Source: Oscillospiraceae bacterium (GTDB taxonomy: Bacteria > Bacillota_A > Clostridia > Saccharofermentanales > Saccharofermentanaceae). From it: a stretch of DNA of 19,531 nt. Location of the stretch: assembly GCA_902791885.1 (NCBI GenBank), contig CADAXO010000012.1, forward strand, positions 1 through 19,531. Direction: 5' to 3'. Under the pieces are notes generated by a model that saw only the letters and a program-made list of their open reading frames with translations, was not told where the DNA came from and searched no databases. Every line of letters starts with the position of its first letter. Within the stretch, counting starts at the first letter, position 1. This document shows, piece by piece, positions 13,789 through 19,531 of the stretch. Position numbers and translations under genes: made by a program.

Positions 13789-14454
13789 GTGGAAAAGTTA
13801 AAGCAACAATTTTTGAAATTCCTTCCGGCCCACGGATGGCTGGCTGTTATCGTCATGGTAGCGGTCAATATGATCGCTTATCAGGCTACCAGGTTATTTA
13901 ATACCGGGTGGCATCATTATGATTTCTCCCTGCCGATCGATAACCGTTTTCCTTTGATTAAAGAATTTGTCATCGTATATATTCCGATCGCTTATGCCCA
14001 GTGGGTATACGGATTCTATCTTGCGGCAAGAGAGAAGAAGAAGGTGTGCTATGAGATCTTCGGTGCGGAGATAATCGCGAAGGTTCTGTGTATGCTCTGC
14101 TTCCTTCTCATTCCCACAACAATGGTAAGAAATGATGTAACCGCTACTGATTTTCTGAGCAGATGGGTACAGTCGGTTTACGATGTAGATCCCGCGGATA
14201 ATCTCTTTCCGTCAATCCACTGCCTTGAAAGCTATGTGATTACACGTGCGGCATTCAGCAAGACCATAGGCATGGAACGATGCCCTTCTTGGTTCAAGTG
14301 GGCATGCATTCCCGTAACCCTTTTGGTATTCGCATCGACGCTTTGCCTGCGCCAGCATGTATTGGTCGATGTCATCGCCGCGATCATTGTTGTAGAGATC
14401 GGATACTTCTTCTCTACAAGGCCCAAGGTCATCGACCCGCTGTGTAAGGATTGA
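13789..14454 (+). CDS. PAP2-family membrane phosphatase/phosphotransferase
   Basis: A 221-aa protein with about six membrane helices. The PAP2 active-site blocks are FPSIHCLES (residues 140-148, the PSxH motif, His144) and LRQHVLVDVIAA (187-198, catalytic His190 and Asp194). The first canonical motif (KxxxxxxRP) is not obvious, as in the inositol-phosphotransferase-like (Aur1/Ipt1) branch of PAP2. Such proteins remove phosphate from or transfer head groups onto lipids at the membrane. The GTG start 13789 follows a TATAAT by eight bases and lacks a ribosome site. It ends at a strong bidirectional terminator. Placement after the PP2C gene suggests proximity rather than shared transcription, since it has its own -10. 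Confidence 0.85.
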   Translation: MEKLKQQFLKFLPAHGWLAVIVMVAVNMIAYQATRLFNTGWHHYDFSLPIDNRFPLIKEFVIVYIPIAYAQWVYGFYLAAREKKKVCYEIFGAEIIAKVLCMLCFLLIPTTMVRNDVTATDFLSRWVQSVYDVDPADNLFPSIHCLESYVITRAAFSKTIGMERCPSWFKWACIPVTLLVFASTLCLRQHVLVDVIAAIIVVEIGYFFSTRPKVIDPLCKD

Positions 14455-14460
14455 TAAATA

Positions 14461-14497
14461 AAAGCCCCTCCGCTTTTAACGGAGGGGCTTTATTGTT
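14461..14497. terminator. Bidirectional rho-independent terminator
   Basis: A perfect 12-bp stem (AAAGCCCCTCCG 14461-14472, CGGAGGGGCTTT 14480-14491) with a 7-nt loop. A TTTATTGTT tail follows on the plus strand and a TTTTATTTAT tail on the minus strand, so it serves both the PAP2 gene and the convergent lipoprotein gene. Confidence 0.93.
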
Positions 14498-14518
14498 GAT
14501 CAGCTTTTCGATGTGGTA

Positions 14519-15076
14519 TTACTTAACCCACTCTGTAACCAACGGAATGATGACGTCGGAATCTACGCCGAACTGGTCATCCTGATCTCCCTGGCTGTTG
14601 AAGTAAGCGACAAAGCTGTAATCACCTGATGTCCACTCAACGAGCTGAGCCTGTGTCTCACTCAAGTTGCTTGAGCAGTGAGCTGTGATATCACCGGCTG
14701 TAACATCCCATGTGTATTCATAAGTGTTATAGTCGCCTGAGATGTCGTCGCCGATGCCCTTACGTACTTTGATGATACCTGCGCCGATGTTTCCGATCGC
14801 TTCAGCAACTCCGTCCATACAACGGAACTGTCCGAAGTCGAGAGGACCGTTCGGTGTATCAGTTCCTGCAGGAGCAAGATCGAAACTGTCGATTCCTGCA
14901 CCGGAAGCGGCTTCATCAGCTGAAGCAACATCTGACCAGGGATTAGGAATCTCAACAGATTCTTCAGCGATTGTCTCACCGGTAGCTGCCTGAGTCTCTG
15001 CGGTATCGTTGCTGCATGCAGCGATTGAGGATACCATTGCGATTGCCATGATCATGGCGATGATCTTTCTCTTCAT
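14519..15076 (-). CDS. Lipoprotein with DUF4367-like C-terminal region
   Basis: A 185-aa predicted lipoprotein. The signal peptide is MKRKIIAMIMAIAMVSS followed by lipobox IAAC, with Cys21 as the acylated residue. An acidic, Ala/Thr-rich linker follows. The remaining ~130 residues begin NPWSDVASADEAASGAG and include VRKGIGDDISGDYNTYEY, resembling DUF4367-type extracytoplasmic domains of Clostridia (assignment from memory, moderate). The start at 15076 has a GGAGGG ribosome site; the longer frame to 15253 runs into the divergent PadR gene and is not credible. A minus-strand TATAAT lies 44 bp upstream. Its gene is divergent from the PadR envelope-stress operon, which may be functionally linked. 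Confidence 0.85.
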   Translation of the reverse strand: MKRKIIAMIMAIAMVSSIAACSNDTAETQAATGETIAEESVEIPNPWSDVASADEAASGAGIDSFDLAPAGTDTPNGPLDFGQFRCMDGVAEAIGNIGAGIIKVRKGIGDDISGDYNTYEYTWDVTAGDITAHCSSNLSETQAQLVEWTSGDYSFVAYFNSQGDQDDQFGVDSDVIIPLVTEWVK

Positions 15077-15119
15077 ATAACCCTCCCCCTCGGTATTATG
15101 CCGATAGTGTGATAACTGG

Positions 15120-15125
15120 ATTATA
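15120..15125 (-). promoter_or_regulatory. Candidate -10 box of the lipoprotein gene
   Basis: TATAAT on the minus strand, 43-44 bp before the ATG; no good -35 is seen. The leader contains a short hairpin (TCGG/CCGA) just before the ribosome site. Confidence 0.45.
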
Positions 15126-15181
15126 CCCTCCTTAATAATTACGGTGGTTACAGGCAAGTTACCTGTTGGACAGAGAAGGGG

Positions 15182-15210
15182 TTGACAACCTTCATACCTC
15201 GCGATATGAT
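15182..15210 (+). promoter_or_regulatory. Promoter of the PadR operon
   Basis: TTGACA (15182-15187), exactly 17 bp, TATGAT (15205-15210): the closest match to a consensus promoter in the window. Transcripts would begin near 15217, about 35 nt before the PadR ATG. Confidence 0.82.
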
Positions 15211-15224
15211 GTATTCCGTAATAG

Positions 15225-15254
15225 GGAGTATGACATGAGAGGAGGTATGACATG
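15225..15254 (+). repeat. Duplicated ribosome-site/start module before padR-like gene
   Basis: The nine-base TATGACATG occurs at 15229-15237 and again at 15246-15254, each preceded by a purine-rich GGGAG or GGAGG ribosome site. The first copy would start a 10-codon frame (ATG 15235 to TGA 15267) that overlaps the real PadR start in another frame. Confidence 0.6.
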
Positions 15255-15572
15255 GATATTCAATTGAAGCGCGGACTTCTGGATGTTTGTGTACTGGCAG
15301 CCATCAGGAAGAACGACTCTTACGGTTACCAGATCATCAAAGATATGAAGCCGTATATCGTATTGTCAGAATCAACCTTATATACCATCCTTAAGCGCCT
15401 CGAGGCGGCTCATATGCTCACGGTAAAGATGGTGGAGTATCAGGGCAGATTAAGGAAGTATTACAGCATTACGGAACAAGGGATTAAGCGTATAGATGAG
15501 TTTATCGAGGACTGGGGAGAGATCCAGGCCATCTACCGTTTTATAACCAGGGAGGACGATTCGAATGAATAA
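15252..15572 (+). CDS. PadR-family transcriptional regulator
   Basis: A 106-aa winged-helix regulator of the short PadR type (PadR-s2). Conserved blocks are LKRGLLDVCVLAAIRKNDSYGYQI, SESTLYTILKRLEAAHML and GRLRKYYSITEQGIKRI, the wing strand of the family. A GGAGG ribosome site lies 6 nt before the ATG. It leads an operon: the DUF1700 gene overlaps its end by 8 nt, then come DUF4097 and HD-GYP. The PadR, DUF1700, DUF4097 order is a common Firmicute module thought to sense envelope stress, with PadR as the repressor. The promoter upstream is near consensus, so a repressor is expected; a clear operator palindrome was not found. Confidence 0.94.
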   Translation: MDIQLKRGLLDVCVLAAIRKNDSYGYQIIKDMKPYIVLSESTLYTILKRLEAAHMLTVKMVEYQGRLRKYYSITEQGIKRIDEFIEDWGEIQAIYRFITREDDSNE

Positions 15573-16170
15573 AGAAGCATTCTTAAATGAACTGCGCAGT
15601 AAGCTTTCCGGTCTGCCGCAGGAGGATATTGATGAGAGAGTGTCCTTCTACCGTGAGATGATCGAGGATCATGTAGAAGACGGTGCGACTGAAGAGGAAG
15701 CAGTCAGCGATATCGGCCCTGTAGATGAAGTGGTCAAGACGATTATGGCTGAGATCCCCCTTACGAAGATCGTTAAGACCAGGGCTAAGAATAGGCAGAA
15801 AAAGAGTATGCCTGTATGGGCGATCATACTTCTTGTCTTGGGATTCCCTGTATGGTTCCCTCTGCTTATATCGGTGTTTGCTGTAGTGTTATCGATCTTT
15901 ATCACTGTATGGGCGATTATCTTCTCGCTCTATGTAACGGATTTTGCCCTCGGTATGAGTGCGATCGCCTGCATTCTTGCTGCGGTTGTCTCATTTGCAG
16001 CCGGTAAGATTGCTTTAGGCTTTATGTGTATCGGCGCAGCTTTGATCCTTGCAGGTATCACGATCCTGTTCTTCTTCGGAATCTGGTATGTGGTTAAGGG
16101 CGTTCTGTTCCTGACTAAAAAGATGATGATCGGTATAAAGTCGATGTTTGTCGGTAAGGAGAGTGTGTGA
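15565..16170 (+). CDS. DUF1700 (HAAS-domain) membrane protein
   Basis: A 201-aa protein. The N-terminal 60 residues form the helical HAAS/DUF1700 signalling domain (MNKEAFLNELRSKLSGLPQEDIDER, then FYREMIEDHVEDG and EEEAVSDIGPVDEVV). A basic hinge and three to four membrane helices (about 82-125, 130-155, 157-180) follow. In this module the HAAS domain is believed to be the cytoplasmic partner of PadR, relaying a membrane signal. It overlaps PadR by 8 nt and its TGA shares a base with the next ATG (TGATG), so the three genes are translationally coupled. Confidence 0.9.
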   Translation: MNKEAFLNELRSKLSGLPQEDIDERVSFYREMIEDHVEDGATEEEAVSDIGPVDEVVKTIMAEIPLTKIVKTRAKNRQKKSMPVWAIILLVLGFPVWFPLLISVFAVVLSIFITVWAIIFSLYVTDFALGMSAIACILAAVVSFAAGKIALGFMCIGAALILAGITILFFFGIWYVVKGVLFLTKKMMIGIKSMFVGKESV

Positions 16171-17003
16171 TGAAGAAGTTAGTAATTGCATCTTTGATTA
16201 TGATCGTGGTCGGAGCCGTTATCTGCGGTGCGGTGTATGCTGTTAATGGTCCTTCAATTCTGGATCAGCAGAATCTTATTGAGAACTCCTATGATGTAGA
16301 TGATGAGTTCACTGATATTACGGTCGACGTTACTCATAATGACGTCCGTTTGGCGGCTGCAAGAGACGGTGTCTGCCGTGTCGAGTGCTTAGACAGAGAA
16401 GGCATGGAACACGGGGTTTCCGTTGAAGACGGAACGTTGGTGATCACTTCCGAAGAGGAAGAAAAGACCAACTTCACTTTCATCGGTTTTACCAACCGAA
16501 GCCCGGTAGTAACGATATATCTTCCTGAGAATGAGTACGGCAGCCTTGATATCAATGCAACATCAGGGGACATCTATCTTGAGGACGGCATAGCATTTGA
16601 TTCTGTAGATATCTCTGTTACAACAGGAGACGTCTCTATTGTAAATCTTGATATGGAAGGTGACATTACCCTGGATCTTGTAACGGGAGATGCAGAATTG
16701 AGCGATGTTACATGCACCAACTTGATTTATAATGGAACTACAGGAGATATCGGTCTGCACAATGTTATCGTTGCACAGCAGATGAAGATAGATATGCTCA
16801 CGGGTGACGTATTATTTGACAGAAGCGATGCTTTCGAGATTTCCGTTGATGTTACGACCGGTGATATCGAAGGTGTGCTCCTTACAGCTAAGAGCTTCGA
16901 CTGTTCTGCTGTTACGGGAGACATTTCTGTTCCGAGAGACGGCAACGGCGGCAACTGTCACATTCACGTCGGAACCGGTGACGTCTTTATACAAACAGCT
17001 TAA
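16170..17003 (+). CDS. DUF4097 beta-strand-repeat protein
   Basis: A 277-aa protein with one N-terminal membrane anchor (residues 2-25) and an extracellular right-handed beta-repeat domain. The motif (S/T)GD(I/V/A) recurs eight times at roughly 20-residue steps (SGDIYL, TGDVSI, TGDAEL, TGDIGL, TGDVLF, TGDIEG, TGDISV, TGDVFI), the signature of DUF4097 adhesin-like solenoids. ATG 16170 is used, with AAGGAGAG upstream; the adjacent GTG 16167 is less likely. Paired with DUF1700 and PadR, it is the probable surface-exposed output or sensor of an envelope module. The HD-GYP gene follows after 31 nt with its own ribosome site, consistent with the same operon. Confidence 0.9.
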   Translation: MKKLVIASLIMIVVGAVICGAVYAVNGPSILDQQNLIENSYDVDDEFTDITVDVTHNDVRLAAARDGVCRVECLDREGMEHGVSVEDGTLVITSEEEEKTNFTFIGFTNRSPVVTIYLPENEYGSLDINATSGDIYLEDGIAFDSVDISVTTGDVSIVNLDMEGDITLDLVTGDAELSDVTCTNLIYNGTTGDIGLHNVIVAQQMKIDMLTGDVLFDRSDAFEISVDVTTGDIEGVLLTAKSFDCSAVTGDISVPRDGNGGNCHIHVGTGDVFIQTA

Positions 17004-17034
17004 CGCGCATTAGGCGAAAGGAGAAACCGCAAGT

Positions 17035-18756
17035 TTGCTGTCCTTATTCTACGGCATCATATTCATAGCCTCGCTCATCTTTACAGGGGTTTATGTCTAT
17101 AACTGGCACAAGCACTTTGATGTGAATTTCACCATGATCTACACACTGGTGCCTGTTGCCTGTGTCGGTTATCTTCTGGCGTCTAAAGCAACTACGTTGG
17201 ACAGTGCTGTCGCAGCACAGAAGATAATCTATATCGGAGGCTGCTTTCTTCAGCTCTTCATAACGTTAAGCATATTCAATCTTTGTAAGTTCGATATCCC
17301 GAAGTGGATGAGAACTGCGATGTTCGCGATCAGCTCGGTTATATATCTGTCCGTTCTGACGATAGGCGACAATAAGTTTTTCTACACAAGCGTCAAGCTT
17401 GATACAACGGGAAAGACTCCTCTGCTTATCAGGGAATACGGCCCCATGCACGCTGCCTACATAGTGATGCTGATGGGATTCTTCTTCGTCGGTATGGCCG
17501 CACTCATCTACTCATGGTTTAAGAAGAAGGAAGCACCGAGAAGAGTTCTCATGCTTCTGGTAATCCCCGATATAATCTGCGTATTATGCTACGCCGTAAC
17601 GAAGATCATCGGTATCGACATCGATATCTTGCCGGCGGGTTATATCATCGCGGACGTCACATATCTTTTCATAGCACACAGGGTAATCCTTTACGATGTA
17701 GGTGATACCGTAATCGATACGATGGTGCACGAGGCAGCAATAGGATATGTCACGCTCGACTATGAGTACAGGTACTTAGGCTCTAACGAGATGGCACAGA
17801 TCCTGCTTCCTGAGATCAGTGATGTGGCGGTTGACGAGAAGATCGGCTACAACTCTTCCGAGCGTAAACTTCGACATTATATAGAAGGCTTCAGGAAGGA
17901 TAATGCCGACAACAAGTTCCTCTTTACCCAGAACACTGAGGACGGCAATATCGACACGGACAGGTACTATGATGTCGAGGTAAGTTACCTTTTCGACGGC
18001 AACAGAAGAAGAGGCTACATCATAACCTTCACGGACGACACGGAGAACAAGAAGTACATCAAGCTTCTCGACAGATATAACGACGACCTTAAGGAGCAGG
18101 TTAACGCCAAGACGCAGCACATAGTCCAGATGCACGACAACCTCATCATGAGCCTTGCCATGATGGTTGAAAGCCGCGACAACTCCACGGGAGGCCACAT
18201 CAAGAGGACGAGCGACGGCGTAAGGATCCTCGTGGATGAGATAATTAAGGAAGGGAAGCTCGATCTTTCCCCCGAGTTCTGCAAGGCTGTGATAAAGGCT
18301 GCACCTATGCATGACTTAGGTAAGATCGCGGTCGACGATGCTGTCTTAAGAAAGCCCGGCAGGTTCGAGCCCGAGGAGTTCGAGAAGATGAAGAAGCATG
18401 CCGAGGAGGGCGCGCGTGTAATCCATGAGATCCTGCTTAACACCGATGACGATAACTTCAAGGTCATCGCCGAGAACGTCGCGCACTATCACCATGAGAG
18501 GTACGACGGCTCGGGTTACCCGGAAGGACTTAAGGGGGAGCAGATACCGCTCGAGGCGCGCATCATGGCTATCGCGGATGTCTACGATGCTCTTGTAAGC
18601 AAGCGTGTCTACAAGGATGCTTTCTCTCTCGAAAAGGCTGACTCCATCATCCTCGAGGGAATGGGCACTCAGTTCGATCCGAAGCTTCAGACAGCGTACG
18701 AGAATGCCCGCCCGAGACTCGAGGCTTACTACTGCCAAGACAGGGTTCAAAGTTAA
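17035..18756 (+). CDS. Membrane HD-GYP cyclic-di-GMP phosphodiesterase
   Basis: A 573-aa protein with a TTG start supported by AAAGGAG (17017-17023) and by the hydrophobic helix that begins at once. Domains: seven or so membrane helices (residues 1-220, 7TM-type sensor), a PAS-like region (about 228-340), a coiled linker (340-368) and an HD-GYP domain (370-555). HD-GYP residues are complete: His388, HDLGK (426-430), His455, His486-His487, DGSGYP (491-496) and IADVYDAL (513-520). It should hydrolyse c-di-GMP to pGpG or GMP. It is the last gene of the PadR operon and is closed by a terminator, which links envelope-stress sensing to c-di-GMP level. No GGDEF cyclase is present in the window. Confidence 0.94.
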   Translation: MLSLFYGIIFIASLIFTGVYVYNWHKHFDVNFTMIYTLVPVACVGYLLASKATTLDSAVAAQKIIYIGGCFLQLFITLSIFNLCKFDIPKWMRTAMFAISSVIYLSVLTIGDNKFFYTSVKLDTTGKTPLLIREYGPMHAAYIVMLMGFFFVGMAALIYSWFKKKEAPRRVLMLLVIPDIICVLCYAVTKIIGIDIDILPAGYIIADVTYLFIAHRVILYDVGDTVIDTMVHEAAIGYVTLDYEYRYLGSNEMAQILLPEISDVAVDEKIGYNSSERKLRHYIEGFRKDNADNKFLFTQNTEDGNIDTDRYYDVEVSYLFDGNRRRGYIITFTDDTENKKYIKLLDRYNDDLKEQVNAKTQHIVQMHDNLIMSLAMMVESRDNSTGGHIKRTSDGVRILVDEIIKEGKLDLSPEFCKAVIKAAPMHDLGKIAVDDAVLRKPGRFEPEEFEKMKKHAEEGARVIHEILLNTDDDNFKVIAENVAHYHHERYDGSGYPEGLKGEQIPLEARIMAIADVYDALVSKRVYKDAFSLEKADSIILEGMGTQFDPKLQTAYENARPRLEAYYCQDRVQS

Positions 18757-18779
18757 TAATTAAGGAATGTTTAAGTTGG

Positions 18780-18810
18780 AGCCTGCCGGTCACAACGGCA
18801 GGCTTCTTTA
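18780..18810 (+). terminator. Rho-independent terminator after the HD-GYP gene
   Basis: A 9-bp stem AGCCTGCCG (18780-18788) with CGGCAGGCT (18796-18804), a 7-nt loop and a TTCTTTA tail. It closes the PadR to HD-GYP operon. Confidence 0.88.
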
Positions 18811-18852
18811 TGGTATATTTACCGTGGAATAAGTCATAAGGAGGGTATGAAT

Positions 18853-19531
18853 ATGCCACACAGCGGAGGCGGAGGATCACACGGAGGCGGTTCACACGGC
18901 GGTTCGCACGGAGGCGGAAGCTCACACAGAACATCTCATCATTATTTCTACGGAGCAAGAAGGTACAGACGTCATTATCGCGACGGAAGACCTGATGAGT
19001 ATTTTTACAGCAACGGCAGACCTCAGAAGACAAGTCTTTTCAGCATTATCTTCATAATACTGTTCGGCGTGGTTTTCTCCGGACTGACGTTCCTTGGAAC
19101 GAGCTCAAGTATTCCCAAGAAGCTTGATGAGGAATACCGCCGTCCTAATGAGCGTGTAATCGATAACATCGGGATCATCGAAGATACGGATGAACTCGAG
19201 GATGCACTCGAAGAGTTCAATGATGTAACCGGAATCTGTCCTATAGTCTACACAATGTATGTGGAAGATTATGTAGACAGATATGCAGATCTCGAAAGCT
19301 TCGCTTACGATAAGTATGTCGACAGCTATCTCGACGAGCAGCACTATCTTGTAGTCTATGCGATCCCCGAAGATCAGGTTGAGCCTTTCATGAGCAGACA
19401 GCTTGAGGTTCCGGATTTTGAATTCGAGGTCATGCAGGGTGACGATACTGATGCCATCATGACGGAAGGAAGAGACAGATTCTTTGTCCATAATGTACAG
19501 TCAAATCTTGATAACGGATGTGAAGTCGGAG
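18853..19531 (+). CDS. Gly/Ser/His-rich single-TM membrane protein (TPM-domain-like), 3' truncated by window
   Basis: An open frame of 226 codons running off the window. Residues 1-25 are a low-complexity Gly/Ser/His tract (MPHSGGGGSHGGGSHGGSHG, then GGSSH), followed by a basic, Tyr/Arg-rich stretch (HHYFYGARRYRRHYRDGRP). One membrane helix (about 63-82) and an acidic extracellular domain follow, containing NIGIIEDTDELEDALEEFND and HYLVVYAIPEDQ. The latter region resembles TPM (DUF477)-type domains, an assignment from memory. ATG 18853 is preferred over 18847 because AAGGAGGG (18838-18845) is then 7 nt away. The His-rich tract could bind metal ions. A weak -10 (TATATT, 18814-18819) lies after the preceding terminator. 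Confidence 0.75.
   Translation, partial: MPHSGGGGSHGGGSHGGSHGGGSSHRTSHHYFYGARRYRRHYRDGRPDEYFYSNGRPQKTSLFSIIFIILFGVVFSGLTFLGTSSSIPKKLDEEYRRPNERVIDNIGIIEDTDELEDALEEFNDVTGICPIVYTMYVEDYVDRYADLESFAYDKYVDSYLDEQHYLVVYAIPEDQVEPFMSRQLEVPDFEFEVMQGDDTDAIMTEGRDRFFVHNVQSNLDNGCEVG

Noticed and set aside
15077..15253. Longer N-terminus for the lipoprotein
   Set aside because: It would place non-signal sequence before a perfect lipoprotein signal peptide and overlap the divergent PadR start and promoter.
17776..18312. 178-aa minus-strand frame inside the HD-GYP gene
   Set aside because: Antisense shadow opposite strongly conserved catalytic motifs; no independent coding evidence.

Overview
The window looks like a chromosomal segment of an anaerobic Firmicute of the class Clostridia, possibly a gut or rumen Oscillospiraceae/Saccharofermentans-like lineage. 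The class is supported by strong Shine-Dalgarno sites, TATAAT-type promoters, PadR/DUF1700/DUF4097 and CmpB-type membrane genes, an XRE-superoxide-reductase fusion, a STAS-APH kinase fusion and Gram-positive gene content. The genus is inference. No tRNA, rRNA, CRISPR array or intact insertion sequence was seen.

Layout. 1-271: 3' end of a RumA/TrmA-type RNA uracil methyltransferase. 308-3766: an accessory-looking, AT-richer block with a KilA-N protein, an overlapping CDP-alcohol phosphatidyltransferase, the first 26 or so codons of a broken GNAT acetyltransferase, a 51-bp-period array of inverted repeats (1837-2029), and a five-TM surface protein. 3767-4114 (minus): a small membrane protein whose stop codon abuts that of its convergent neighbour. 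4278-4730: dtd. 4852-5064: a 70-aa peptide with a textbook double-glycine leader, closed by a strong terminator. 5188-7763: a two-gene operon of a STAS-kinase fusion and a fucosyltransferase-like enzyme. 7781-8233 (minus): a CmpB-like membrane protein. 8349-10868: a TetR, SDR, condensation-domain operon with an 18-bp perfect operator. 10942-11628: RibD-type reductase. 11711-12310: XRE regulator fused to a superoxide-reductase module. 12332-13765: membrane-anchored SpoIIE/RsbU-type PP2C phosphatase. 13789-14454: PAP2-family membrane enzyme. 14519-15076 (minus): lipoprotein. 15252-18756: a PadR, DUF1700, DUF4097, HD-GYP operon. 18853-end: a Gly/Ser/His-rich membrane protein cut by the window edge.

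Functional themes are signalling and the cell envelope. The STAS-kinase and the PP2C phosphatase are the two halves of a possible partner-switch, although no sigma factor or HATPase anti-sigma factor lies here. The PadR/DUF1700/DUF4097 module resembles envelope-stress modules and here leads into a c-di-GMP phosphodiesterase. The TetR/SDR/condensation operon looks like a small acyl- or amide-forming pathway.

The most unusual observations are the 51-bp inverted-repeat array that coincides with a broken GNAT gene, the orphan double-glycine peptide, the STAS-kinase/glycosyltransferase operon, the complete superoxide-reductase ligand set on an XRE regulator, and three genes whose TATAAT boxes lie 6-9 bp before the start codon with no ribosome binding site, suggesting leaderless or near-leaderless mRNAs.
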